The notes beneath the pieces were generated by a model. It had not been told where the DNA came from. It did not search any database and saw nothing but the letters and a program-made list of their open reading frames with translations. This document shows, in pieces, positions 35,659 through 44,747 of a DNA stretch of 64,000 nucleotides. Position 1 is the first letter of the stretch. Each line of letters starts with the position of its first letter. This DNA is from Paenalcaligenes faecalis (GTDB taxonomy: Bacteria > Pseudomonadota > Gammaproteobacteria > Burkholderiales > Burkholderiaceae_B), in contig NZ_CP106841.1 of assembly GCF_027557445.1 (NCBI RefSeq), positions 2,404,001 through 2,468,000 on the forward strand, in the 5' to 3' direction. The position numbers and the translations under genes are program-made.

Positions 35659-36471
35659 CTAACTGCGCACGCGATAATTATTTAAACTACGGCCCAGCAC
35701 AACCGAGAAATAACGAGTTCGTTTAATATCAGAACGATTTTTAAAATTATCACCAAGCAAGCTGAAAATCTTATCTAAGCGTAAAGAAAAATTAAGTAAT
35801 TTAGACAAGCTTTCATAAACCCTTGGCTCTTTACGTCTTAATAAATAATCAGTTAGCAGCTTTTCCCCTAACTAAACATCAAAATTCAGATATTTGGTTA
35901 GGGAATTAAAACATAAAAATAGATCATAAGCTTGGGCTAAAGGCAAAGGCAGTACATCACCGGTTTTTTCTTCAAAATCGATTCTAAAAATCGTATCGTT
36001 TTTTATAATTAAATTCCGAACTTGGGCGCCACCATGCCATTGATCAGCCCCATGTAACGCTAATAAGCTATCCATAATATGCGGTAAAAGCTCATCTCTT
36101 GTCTGTTGACAACGCAACATAGGTTCAAGTCGCTCACCGCAATGCTCCATAACAATATAGTTAGAACCTTCCATCAAAAGCCGAGGCACCGCAATATCTT
36201 TTTGTCTTAACTTACGTAATCGTTGTGCTTCATAACTGATATCACCCGTTCTAAATGCATTCGGCTTAACAGCCACACCTAATAAAAACCAACAGGCTAG
36301 AGCACTCATACTTTCACGCCAAAATCGACCAGACTCACGACGTGTAAATTTCACTATATAACTACTCTCAGCAAACTCAATATGTAGCGGCGTGGTAGGT
36401 GGCTGTAGTAACAAAGGCTGAATTTTTTGTTTGATTTTTTGTTTATGTCTGGATGGAAGTAAAACGGTCAT
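35659..36471 (-). pseudogene. Kinase-like (RIO/Bud32-type) gene with an in-frame amber codon
   Basis: The first 199 codons encode a small protein-kinase-like fold: a nucleotide lobe around 'SSYIVKFTRRESGRFWRES', then 'YEAQRLRKL', 'NYIVMEHCGERL', a catalytic-loop-like 'HGGAQVRNLI' and a metal-loop-like 'RIDFEE'. TAG occurs at 35872-35874. The same frame then continues for 70 more codons ('LLTDYLLRRKEPRVYESLSK', 'DIKRTRYFSVVLGRS') to a TAG at 35659-35661. The uninterrupted product would be about 270 residues. Either this is a fresh nonsense mutation, or readthrough occurs. Confidence 0.72.
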
Positions 36472-36666
36472 TATCTTAAATTAATAAAAGTGTCTTATTT
36501 ATTTAATCTAATACCAGCACAAAGTCAATTCTCAGACTATTTCAGTATTTTTAATCATAGATAGTCACTTGGATAACAGCTTATAAAAACTAGACAAGGA
36601 TTTCGTATCCAACGGAAAAAATAGAGGGAATAGAGGCTTTTTTCCGGCTATGGCTTTTCGCCTAGC

Positions 36667-37626
36667 TCAACACTTAGTTCTAAATGCAGATGGGCTCACC
36701 CCTACTTGCTGTTTAAATCGTCGACTAAAATAAGACGCTTGACTAAAACCACTCATCCGCGCAATATCAGCTAATGAGTGATGATCATAATTTTTATCTT
36801 GTAATAAGCTTTGACTATATAATACACGCTGGGTTTGAATATAATCGGCTAGGCTTATCTCGGCCATTTGAAATAAGCGATATAAGTAACTAGATGATAT
36901 ATCACATGCCTCAGCAATTTGGTTAACTTGCAAATCAGGCAACATACAATGACGTTGAATATAACGTTTAGCGCGCTCTAAGTGCACTGCACCTATTTGT
37001 GAAGTTGCTTTAACTCCGATATCTGATTGGCTCGACAACATAAACAAAGTAATGAGATCAATCAGTTGATCCCCTAACTGTGCTACTTGCTGTTCTTGCC
37101 ATAAGTTCAAACCACTAAATAGATTACTAATAAAATCCGCTAATAAGCTCGCTTGCGGTGATTTATTATCTAATGGTAGCTGATAAAAATTAGGCAATGA
37201 ATCCATTTTAGCCTCTAGAGCTAAAGCAGGAATGGAAATACTCAAGCTGCGATAACCCTCTTTGCTAAGAGGGGTGGCCTGATAAGGACTGCTTTGTCTC
37301 ATGAGGTACACACAGCCAGGCCCTACCTGATGTTTTTTACCCTTTAGGTCTACTAATAATGGACCGGATAACGGCAAGCCGAACGTATAAAACTCATCCT
37401 CTAATTTAGCTACATTTTGCTGTGTGCGAACCAAGCGATGTCCTCGATAATGCAAATCATTGAATTGCCAGCCGCCAATGCGTTGCGTTTTCAAAAAGCC
37501 TCTAAACGGCTGTAGAGCAGAAGGCTCTAGCTCAAAGGGCCCGAAAGCGGTCACTAACGCCTCTTGCCATTGGGCAAGCTGCTTGAGTCCTAGCAACGTA
37601 TCCGTTTGAAATTGATGAGTTAGCAT
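36667..37626 (-). CDS. AraC-family transcriptional regulator of the hydrolase/Liv operon
   Basis: The 319-residue protein has a cupin-like N-terminal domain (about 60-180) and a C-terminal AraC double helix-turn-helix ('QIAEACDISSSYLYRLFQMA', 'DIARMSGFSQASYFSRRFKQ'). It is divergent from the alpha/beta hydrolase gene with a 166-base spacer that contains two direct repeats of about 21 bases. It probably activates the hydrolase and ABC transporter genes in response to the imported compound. Confidence 0.88.
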   Translation of the reverse strand: MLTHQFQTDTLLGLKQLAQWQEALVTAFGPFELEPSALQPFRGFLKTQRIGGWQFNDLHYRGHRLVRTQQNVAKLEDEFYTFGLPLSGPLLVDLKGKKHQVGPGCVYLMRQSSPYQATPLSKEGYRSLSISIPALALEAKMDSLPNFYQLPLDNKSPQASLLADFISNLFSGLNLWQEQQVAQLGDQLIDLITLFMLSSQSDIGVKATSQIGAVHLERAKRYIQRHCMLPDLQVNQIAEACDISSSYLYRLFQMAEISLADYIQTQRVLYSQSLLQDKNYDHHSLADIARMSGFSQASYFSRRFKQQVGVSPSAFRTKC

Positions 37627-37683
37627 TTGAGTCTCCTACACAAATGAAATCACAAATTTAAGGTGTAAAAGTAGCTTTGTTAT

Positions 37684-37726
37684 CCTTGTCTCTACTTTTT
37701 TTATCTTTGTCTCTACTTTTTATCTT
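37684..37726. promoter_or_regulatory. Tandem direct repeat, candidate AraC-activator site
   Basis: Two adjoining copies of a CTTGTCTCTACTTTTT-like unit with a spacing of about 21 bases, two helical turns, in the divergent promoter region. AraC-type activators bind direct repeats with this spacing, so they are a likely operator for the regulator at 36667. Confidence 0.6.
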
Positions 37727-37792
37727 TTTTACTGCAAAAAAAATATAAGTTCTTATGCTAAGGAAAACAATAGCAATGAACAGGAGACAACC

Positions 37793-38650
37793 ATGCTTAC
37801 TAAGTCTAATAAAGACTTACGCTATCACTCTTCTTATCTATCTTGTCTAGGTACAGAGCTGCATTACACCGACTGGGGACAACAAGAAGCACCGGTTATT
37901 TTAATGGCGCACGGCTTAGCACGCACAGGGCGTGACTTTGATGATATAGCCTATTTACTTAGTCAGAATTACCGCATTATCTGTCCGGATATGTTGGGGC
38001 GTGGCTTGTCTGAATGGGCTCAAAAGCCCTCTGACTATTGTTTAGATCATTATGCCAACTTAATTACAGCACTGCTAGATCAGCTTCATATATCACACTG
38101 TAGCTGGTTAGGCACCTCAATGGGAGGCGCAACAGGCATTGTTGCTGCAGCTCGCCCTTTAAAAAATAGAATTCAGCATCTTGTTATTAATGACATTGCC
38201 CCAGAGCTTGCTACCCCTGCTATAGAACGGATCTTAGCTTATGTAGGCAATCCACCTAGCTTTAAGCGTATGACTGAATTCGAGCTGTGGTTACGACAAG
38301 TCTATCAGCCCTACGGCTGGCAAAGCGATGCTCAATGGACGCGTATGAGTGAGTCCTCAGCGAGACGCTTAAGTAATGGCGATATTACTGCTCATTACGA
38401 CCCTCATATCGTGCATCAGTTTATTCATCACCCCAATGACTACAATCGTTATGAGGAGTTTGCCTCTTTAACTATTCCTATTACAGTCCTCCGTGGTGAA
38501 GACTCTGACTTATTTACGCCTGCAATGGTGGTCAAAATGCAAGCTCTACAACCACAGATGTGGATTCAGGAGTTTGCTAACTGTGGGCATGCTCCAGCTT
38601 TAAACACCCAAGAGCAAATTCAATTTATACAAAAAAGCCTAAAACGCTGA
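37793..38650 (+). CDS. Alpha/beta hydrolase, first gene of the Liv-type operon
   Basis: A 285-residue alpha/beta hydrolase with oxyanion-hole 'MAHGLART', nucleophile elbow 'LGTSMGGATG', an acid in 'RGEDSDLF' and catalytic His in 'ANCGHAPAL'. It has no signal peptide and should act in the cytoplasm. It starts a run of six tightly spaced genes with an ABC importer, so its substrate is probably the imported ester or amide. AGGAGA precedes the ATG. Confidence 0.87.
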   Translation: MLTKSNKDLRYHSSYLSCLGTELHYTDWGQQEAPVILMAHGLARTGRDFDDIAYLLSQNYRIICPDMLGRGLSEWAQKPSDYCLDHYANLITALLDQLHISHCSWLGTSMGGATGIVAAARPLKNRIQHLVINDIAPELATPAIERILAYVGNPPSFKRMTEFELWLRQVYQPYGWQSDAQWTRMSESSARRLSNGDITAHYDPHIVHQFIHHPNDYNRYEEFASLTIPITVLRGEDSDLFTPAMVVKMQALQPQMWIQEFANCGHAPALNTQEQIQFIQKSLKR

Positions 38651-38663
38651 TCAGGAGACTCTC

Positions 38664-39833
38664 ATGAAGAAAATAACCTACACCTTTGGCTTAAGCGCAT
38701 TACTAATAAGCTCAATACTCTATGCCAAGGATTTCACTATTGCCCATGTCTATGACAAAACAGGGGCCTTAGAAGCCTATGCCAAACAAACACATAATGG
38801 ACTGATGCTTGGGCTAGAGTATGCAACTGATGGCACCATGGAGGTTGCTGGCCGCAAGATCAAGGTCATTGAAAGAGACACCCAAGGCAAGCCTGACGTA
38901 GCTCGTAGCCAACTAGCTAGTGCATATGAAACAGACAACGCAGATATAGCGGTAGGCCCTACTTCTTCTGGAGTTGCATTGGCCATGCTACCTATCGCTG
39001 AAGAATATGAAAAAATCCTCTTAGTTGAACCTGCAGTTGCTGACTCCATTACTGGAGACAAATGGAACAAGTACATTTTCCGTACAGGTCGTAACTCATC
39101 ACAAGATGCTATCGCCAACGCTATTGCCTTTGATGATCCCAACACAACCATTGCCACCTTAGCTCAAGACTATGCTTTTGGCCGCGAAGGTATCCATGCC
39201 TTTAAGTCTGCCCTAACTGAAGCCAAAGTCGTACACGAAGAATACTTACCTATAGATACTTCTGACTTTACTGCTGGTGCCCAGCGTCTCTTTGATGCGC
39301 TTAAAGATCAACCTGGTAAGAAAGTTATTTTCATTTACTGGGCTGGTAGTGGCAACCCATTCAAAATTGCCGAATTGGGACCAGAGCGCTACGACATTCA
39401 AATTGCTACTGGCGGCAATACCTTAACCGCTATGAAACCCTTAAAGTTCTTAGAGGGCATGGAAGGAGCAACGTACTACTACTACGATATTCCTCAAAAC
39501 CCTATTAATGATTGGTTGATAAAAGAACACAAAGCGCGCTTTGATGAAGAACCCGATTTCTTTACGGCAGGTGGTATGTCAGCGGCCTTAGCCATTGTGC
39601 AAGCACTCAAGAACAGCGAGGGAAAAAGCGATACTGACACCTTAATCAAAACAATGAAAGGCATGAGCTTTGAAACCCCGAAAGGGAAGATGATATTCCG
39701 ACCTGAAGATCATCAAGCCATGCAATCCATGTACCACTTTCGCATTAAAGATGATCCATCGGTACCATGGGCTGTACAAGAGTTAGTTCGTGAAATCACA
39801 CCCGATGAAATTCAAGTCCCTATTAAAAACTAA
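38664..39833 (+). CDS. Periplasmic substrate-binding protein of the Liv-type ABC importer
   Basis: A 389-residue type I periplasmic binding protein with a signal peptide (first about 21 residues, cleavage after 'SSILYA') and the fold seen in LivJ and amide or urea binders ('GLMLGLEYATDGTMEV', 'ADIAVGPTSSGVALAM', 'ATLAQDYAFGREGIHAF'). It belongs to the subgroup annotated with branched amino acid, aromatic or amide ligands. It is followed by all four transporter genes with one or two base gaps or overlaps. Confidence 0.9.
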   Translation: MKKITYTFGLSALLISSILYAKDFTIAHVYDKTGALEAYAKQTHNGLMLGLEYATDGTMEVAGRKIKVIERDTQGKPDVARSQLASAYETDNADIAVGPTSSGVALAMLPIAEEYEKILLVEPAVADSITGDKWNKYIFRTGRNSSQDAIANAIAFDDPNTTIATLAQDYAFGREGIHAFKSALTEAKVVHEEYLPIDTSDFTAGAQRLFDALKDQPGKKVIFIYWAGSGNPFKIAELGPERYDIQIATGGNTLTAMKPLKFLEGMEGATYYYYDIPQNPINDWLIKEHKARFDEEPDFFTAGGMSAALAIVQALKNSEGKSDTDTLIKTMKGMSFETPKGKMIFRPEDHQAMQSMYHFRIKDDPSVPWAVQELVREITPDEIQVPIKN

Positions 39834-39835
39834 TA

Positions 39836-40612
39836 ATGACTGCGATGCTTACTACCCAAGATCTCAGCATCCGATTTGGGGGACATATTGCAGTTAATCG
39901 TGTCAGCTGCTCTTTTAATGCTGGTCAGTTAACTGCAATAGTCGGTCCCAACGGCGCTGGAAAAACCACCTATTTCAATCTTATTTCCGGCCAACTTACC
40001 CCCTCCAGTGGCGATATTTTTTTACATGGTCAACGCATCAACACGCTCAGTGTGCCTGCTCGTATGCATGCAGGCATAGGCCGTGCTTTTCAACTTACAC
40101 AACTGTTTCCACAACTTAGTGTGTTTGAAAACATTCGTCTCGTTTATCAATCAAAGCAACAAGGTTTAGGCTGGCGTGGTATTCGTATTAATCGCATCTG
40201 GTTTGACGATAAAACAGTAATTCAACAAACAGAGCAGTTACTTCTAAAAATTAAATTACTCGATAAGCAGCACCTCCCCGCTGCTGAGTTATCCCACGGC
40301 GATCAACGTAAGTTAGAAATTGGCATGTTGATGGCTACCGAGCCTGATATCTATATGTTCGACGAACCCACTGCTGGAATGAGTGCGGATGATGCTCCTG
40401 TCATTTTAGAGCTACTACGAGAACTCAAAACCGATCGCAGCAAAGTCATTTTATTAGTCGAGCACAAAATGGATGTTATTACTGAGCTGGCAGATCGTGT
40501 GGTTGTATTACATCAAGGGGCACTGGCTGCCGAAGGCAATCCCCAAACAGTCATGAATTCCGACATTGTGCAACAGGCCTACTTAGGCAAAGCTGGAGGT
40601 GCTTCTTCATGA
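39836..40612 (+). CDS. livG: Liv-type ABC importer ATPase 1
   Basis: The 258-residue ATPase has Walker A 'GPNGAGKTT', signature 'LSHGDQRKLEIGM' and Walker B 'IYMFDEPTAGMS', with the C-terminal extension of LivG proteins. It overlaps the next gene by four bases. Together with the second ATPase it powers import of the ligand of the binding protein. The symbol is a family name; substrate need not be leucine. Confidence 0.93.
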   Translation: MTAMLTTQDLSIRFGGHIAVNRVSCSFNAGQLTAIVGPNGAGKTTYFNLISGQLTPSSGDIFLHGQRINTLSVPARMHAGIGRAFQLTQLFPQLSVFENIRLVYQSKQQGLGWRGIRINRIWFDDKTVIQQTEQLLLKIKLLDKQHLPAAELSHGDQRKLEIGMLMATEPDIYMFDEPTAGMSADDAPVILELLRELKTDRSKVILLVEHKMDVITELADRVVVLHQGALAAEGNPQTVMNSDIVQQAYLGKAGGASS

Positions 40613-41358
40613 GTGATGCTATCTTACGTTTAGATCAAATACACACTTATATAGACAGCTACCACATACTACAAGGGGTTAGTTTTGAGGTGCCTAGGGC
40701 ACAAATCACCATGCTTTTAGGACGAAATGGTGCGGGGAAAACGACAACCCTAAGAACCATTATGGGCTTGTGGCAAGTCAAGCAAGGAGCTCTTTACTAC
40801 AAAGATCAATGTATAGCAGATGCTCAACGCCAACACACACCCCCTGACATTGCCCGTGCGGGTGTTGCTTACGTACCTGAAAACATGGGGATTTTTGGCG
40901 ACTTAACAGTTAAAGACAACATGCTTTTAGCCGCCAGAGCCGCTAAACAAGTACGTGATTTTGACTCTGTCCGACTCGAATGGATTTTCGAGCTTTTTCC
41001 TGCATTAAAAAAATTTTGGCTTTATCCTGCTGGGCGCTTATCTGGTGGACAGAAGCAAATGGTGTCCATCGCCCGTGCCATGATTGAGCCGCGTGATCTT
41101 TTATTGATTGATGAGCCAAGCAAAGGACTCGCTCCTGCCATTATTGATAATATGGCAGCCGCCTTTATTGAGTTACGCCGCCAAGGCGTCAGTATTTTAC
41201 TGGTAGAGCAAAACATAGAATTAGCTCAGGCTGTAGGCGATCAAATCGTGGTCATGGACAACGGTCAAATTATCCATCAAAGCACCATGCAAACTCTTAT
41301 TAACAACCCTCAACTCCAACAACAACTACTTGGTCTCTCTTTAGGAGCTGAACTATGA
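40609..41358 (+). CDS. livF: Liv-type ABC importer ATPase 2
   Basis: 249 residues with Walker A 'GRNGAGKTT', signature 'LSGGQKQMVSIARAM' and Walker B 'LLLIDEPSKGLAP', the last typical for LivF. It overlaps the LivG-like gene and the LivH-like gene by four bases each, so the operon is translationally coupled. Confidence 0.93.
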   Translation: MSDAILRLDQIHTYIDSYHILQGVSFEVPRAQITMLLGRNGAGKTTTLRTIMGLWQVKQGALYYKDQCIADAQRQHTPPDIARAGVAYVPENMGIFGDLTVKDNMLLAARAAKQVRDFDSVRLEWIFELFPALKKFWLYPAGRLSGGQKQMVSIARAMIEPRDLLLIDEPSKGLAPAIIDNMAAAFIELRRQGVSILLVEQNIELAQAVGDQIVVMDNGQIIHQSTMQTLINNPQLQQQLLGLSLGAEL

Positions 41359-42350
41359 GTACGCCTCGTCTTCAATCCTCTTGGGACTACAAACCCGTTT
41401 TATTAGTTTTAGCCGTCGTCCTCGGTGCCTTTGCACTCATTGGCTCACCGTCTACCTGGTTAACATTAACCATTGCTGGACTCACCATGGGCATGATTAT
41501 TTTTATTGTCGCCTCTGGTATGACCTTGGTCTTCGGACTTATGGATGTGCTTAACTTTGGTCACGGTCTATTTATTGCTGTAGGAGCCTATATGGCTGTT
41601 ACTGTTTTAGGGGCAATGCAAGACTGGACTCACACTGATCAAGCCATACGCAACTTAAGTGCTATTGCCGCCGCCATTGTAATTGGCATGCTCATTGCAG
41701 GAGCAGTAGGAGCCGCCTTTGAGCGCTTTATTGTACGGCCCGTTTATGACAATCACTTAAAACAAATCCTTATCACAATGGGCGGAATGATCATCGGCGA
41801 AGAGCTAATAAAAATGATTTGGGGCCCACAAATGATGAGTATTGTCATGCCAGAAACATTACGAGGTGCCTGGTTATTTGGTGACGCCGCTATTGAGAAA
41901 TTTCGTCTACTGGCTCTTGCAATAGGCGTAGTGATACTGCTTAGTATGCTATGGATTCTACAACGCACTAAGCTGGGCTTACTCATCCGAGCAGGTGTTC
42001 AGGACCGTGAAATGGTAGAAAGCCTAGGCTATAGAATCCGCTACTTGTTTATTGGCGTCTTTGTGGTTGGCGCCATGCTTGCTGGTTTAGGTGGAGTCTT
42101 GTGGGGGCTCTATCAACAGTCTGTTACCCCTCAGCTAGGTGCACAGGTCAATATTCTTATCTTTATTGTCCTTATGATTGGTGGCTTAGGATCCACAACA
42201 GGCTGTCTAATAGGAGCTGTTTTGGTCGGTCTCATGGCAAATTACACAGGTTTTTTAGCACCGAAAATAGCCTTGTTTTCTAATATAGCCCTCTTAATCG
42301 CTATTCTTATGTGGCGACCTCAAGGCCTCTATCCACTTAGCCAACAGTGA
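41355..42350 (+). CDS. livH: Liv-type ABC importer permease 1
   Basis: A 331-residue permease with about eight membrane helices and the LivH pattern 'SGMTLVFGLMDVLNFGHG' near the start. 'GLGVESLGYR'-like cytoplasmic coupling sequence appears as 'MVESLGYRIRYLF'. It overlaps its neighbours by four bases. Confidence 0.92.
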   Translation: MSTPRLQSSWDYKPVLLVLAVVLGAFALIGSPSTWLTLTIAGLTMGMIIFIVASGMTLVFGLMDVLNFGHGLFIAVGAYMAVTVLGAMQDWTHTDQAIRNLSAIAAAIVIGMLIAGAVGAAFERFIVRPVYDNHLKQILITMGGMIIGEELIKMIWGPQMMSIVMPETLRGAWLFGDAAIEKFRLLALAIGVVILLSMLWILQRTKLGLLIRAGVQDREMVESLGYRIRYLFIGVFVVGAMLAGLGGVLWGLYQQSVTPQLGAQVNILIFIVLMIGGLGSTTGCLIGAVLVGLMANYTGFLAPKIALFSNIALLIAILMWRPQGLYPLSQQ

Positions 42351-43423
42351 GTCTAGTCATGTTAAAACGTCTTTTTTCCAATGATTTTCCAACACACTGG
42401 TTGGTCGTTAGCTTATTAATTGCTTTATTCACTACCCTTGCTTTCGCACCTTTTTTATTCAGTGGACCTAAAGCCCTAGCTGTTGCCGCAAAAGTATTAA
42501 TTTTTATTTTGTTAGTCGCTAGCTACGATCTGCTGTTGGGCTATACCGGCATAGTCAGCTTTGCTCACACGATGTTTTTTGGCATAGGGGCCTATGGGGT
42601 AGCTATCGCCTCTGCTAAGTTTGCCCCGACTTGGGAAAGCATCCTACTCGGGATTGGAATAGCACTCTTCACGTCCTTCACCCTTGCTCTTATTATTGGT
42701 TTAGCTAGTCTGCGAGTACGTGCTATTTTTTATGCCATGATTACCTTAGCTATCGCTAGTGCTTTTCAGACGTTTGTCTCACAAATGTCGAGCTTCACGG
42801 GCGGCGAAGACGGGCTCAGTTTTTCTGTACCATACTGGCTACGCCCTAGCTTTAAGCTTTTTGACGATCCTCTATTCGGTTTAGCCATTAGTGGTCGTAT
42901 CCTAACCTACTACTTGCTCTTCATCTGCACTATTACCTTATTTTTATGGTTATTACGTATCGTTAACTCACCCTTTGGTCGAGTCCTTCAAGCCATTAGA
43001 GAAAACGCATTTAGGGCGGAAGCAATTGGTTTTCAAACGGTGATTTATCGTAGTTACTCCAATGTCATCGCGGCATTATTTGCAACCCTAGCCGGTGCTT
43101 TGTATGCTCTTTGGTTGCGCTACAACGGACCAGATACCACCTTATCCTTTGATATTATGCTCAATATTTTATTAATGGTGGTTATCGGGGGAATGGGGAC
43201 TCTATACGGAGCAGTAATAGGGGCTAGTCTATTTGTATTTGCCCAAAACTACTTACAAGATGGCCTTAGTTGGGCCTATGCGATGAGCGAACCTTTAGGT
43301 GGATTTAGCCAACTTGTTAACCCTGACCGTTGGCTGTTATGGCTAGGAATTCTATTTGTCTTATCCGTGTACTATTTTCCTTCAGGCATAGTTGGGCACC
43401 TGCAAAAGAAAAAAAACCTGTAA
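42347..43423 (+). CDS. livM: Liv-type ABC importer permease 2
   Basis: A 358-residue permease with about ten helices; 'SYDLLLGYTGIVSFAHTMFF' and 'ENAFRAEAIGFQTVIYRSYS' are LivM landmarks. It is the last gene of the hydrolase-Liv operon, ending at a strong hairpin opposite the Wadjet genes. It marks the last clearly chromosomal gene before the defence island. Confidence 0.92.
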   Translation: MSLVMLKRLFSNDFPTHWLVVSLLIALFTTLAFAPFLFSGPKALAVAAKVLIFILLVASYDLLLGYTGIVSFAHTMFFGIGAYGVAIASAKFAPTWESILLGIGIALFTSFTLALIIGLASLRVRAIFYAMITLAIASAFQTFVSQMSSFTGGEDGLSFSVPYWLRPSFKLFDDPLFGLAISGRILTYYLLFICTITLFLWLLRIVNSPFGRVLQAIRENAFRAEAIGFQTVIYRSYSNVIAALFATLAGALYALWLRYNGPDTTLSFDIMLNILLMVVIGGMGTLYGAVIGASLFVFAQNYLQDGLSWAYAMSEPLGGFSQLVNPDRWLLWLGILFVLSVYYFPSGIVGHLQKKKNL

Positions 43424-43428
43424 CTAAG

Positions 43429-43456
43429 GCCATAGCTCTGGAATAAGAGCTATGGC
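43429..43456. terminator. Bidirectional terminator between livM and jetD
   Basis: Arms GCCATAGCTCT and AGAGCTATGGC with a six-base loop. It lies between the convergent Liv operon and Wadjet operon. Confidence 0.85.
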
Positions 43457-43481
43457 TACCCCCATTTTATTATTGAGGCAT

Positions 43482-44747
43482 TTACTCGGCCCACAACCGA
43501 AGCTTCTCATAGACAAAATCGATAGGTAAACGTTCTTGTTCTAAACGCGTACAGCCGAAATCACCATTTCGTAACATTCTAAAAAGAATCAGCTCACGGT
43601 CAGTCAATGCAACAGGCTCTTTAGCTACTGACTCAGGCTCATCAACCATTCTATCTAGGTAGGCCTCAACGGTATCCGAATCCATCATCAGGGGGATAAC
43701 CGTACTCAACTTACTGCGAACATCGCTAAGTATGGCAAGTCCTTCAGAATCAATGTCCCCCCAATAGGCAACTCGCTTGCTGGCCAGCCAATTTGCCTTC
43801 ATCCATGAAACGTTCTTTCCTCCTCCCGACACAGCGATCGTGTCAGGAATAGTATCTAGAGATAGGCACGACTGGTCATTTTCAATCACAAGAATATTTT
43901 TAGCAGGCAATTCAAAGCTCAATAATGTCTCAGAGGACATGCGTAACAATGGCAGCCCTCCGAGAGCATCTTCAGCGTTTTTACACAATGGCTTTACTAA
44001 TAACCAATCTTTTGGCTTATCTCTGCAATCCAACCAGCTCAAAAGCCCCACTTCCTTTGCAGAACGATCAATGATGGCTGAGGTAACTGACTCGATAAAC
44101 CTCAGATTTTTCTCTATGAATTTTGTATCGACAACTATGACAGGAAGTGCCCTTAAATAACATCCGCGCCCCATGCCCTTGTAAAGCTGTGGAATGAGCT
44201 TAACCAGCAATTTCAAGTCTGAATCACTAAAAGCAGATAACGCTTCCAGATTCACAATAAGTTCGATGAATAACTCATGCTCATAATTTGACTTGATTGG
44301 GTGGACAGTTCGTTTAAGAAGTTCTATCGCGAGTGAATCAAAGATAAATGCAATTCTGTACTGCCAGTCTGTAAGCTGCCGTTCTTGCTTACTACCAAGC
44401 ATTTGAGCAAGCGCTGTGATGTCTGATATTGTCATAGTGGTTGGCACTCTCTGCTCAGAAAGCATCCTAAATCTCACGGTATCCCAATTGACTTTGACGT
44501 GTAAGGACTTATCTTCAGCCTGCTCACAGAAAGACCGCCAAGAATCCACAAACTCTTGAAAATGGCTAAGATGATTCAAGGCTGCATTACCTTTAGGCGG
44601 CTTCAGAGATATCTGTAGAGGAAACGCTGTGTTACCAGTAAGCAAGCTCTTCAAATTCTTCGTATTATTCCAATACTTGGCGCGCAAAAGCTCAACGATA
44701 TCCTGCTGGAGAAGCCCCCATGCTGGCTTGCTATTTGGCTCAGACAT
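43482..44747 (-). CDS. jetD: Wadjet defence subunit JetD (TOPRIM nuclease)
   Basis: The 421-residue protein has an N-terminal DUF3322-like region and a C-terminal DUF2220/TOPRIM domain. The metal-binding residues are visible in 'NILVIENDQSCLSL' (Glu) and 'AYWGDIDSEGLAIL' (DxD). In Wadjet, JetD cuts plasmids after the JetABC complex has extruded a small circle. It is the last gene of the operon and overlaps jetC by eight bases. Length and order (A-B-C-D) match the common type I systems. Confidence 0.93.
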   Translation of the reverse strand: MSEPNSKPAWGLLQQDIVELLRAKYWNNTKNLKSLLTGNTAFPLQISLKPPKGNAALNHLSHFQEFVDSWRSFCEQAEDKSLHVKVNWDTVRFRMLSEQRVPTTMTISDITALAQMLGSKQERQLTDWQYRIAFIFDSLAIELLKRTVHPIKSNYEHELFIELIVNLEALSAFSDSDLKLLVKLIPQLYKGMGRGCYLRALPVIVVDTKFIEKNLRFIESVTSAIIDRSAKEVGLLSWLDCRDKPKDWLLVKPLCKNAEDALGGLPLLRMSSETLLSFELPAKNILVIENDQSCLSLDTIPDTIAVSGGGKNVSWMKANWLASKRVAYWGDIDSEGLAILSDVRSKLSTVIPLMMDSDTVEAYLDRMVDEPESVAKEPVALTDRELILFRMLRNGDFGCTRLEQERLPIDFVYEKLRLWAE

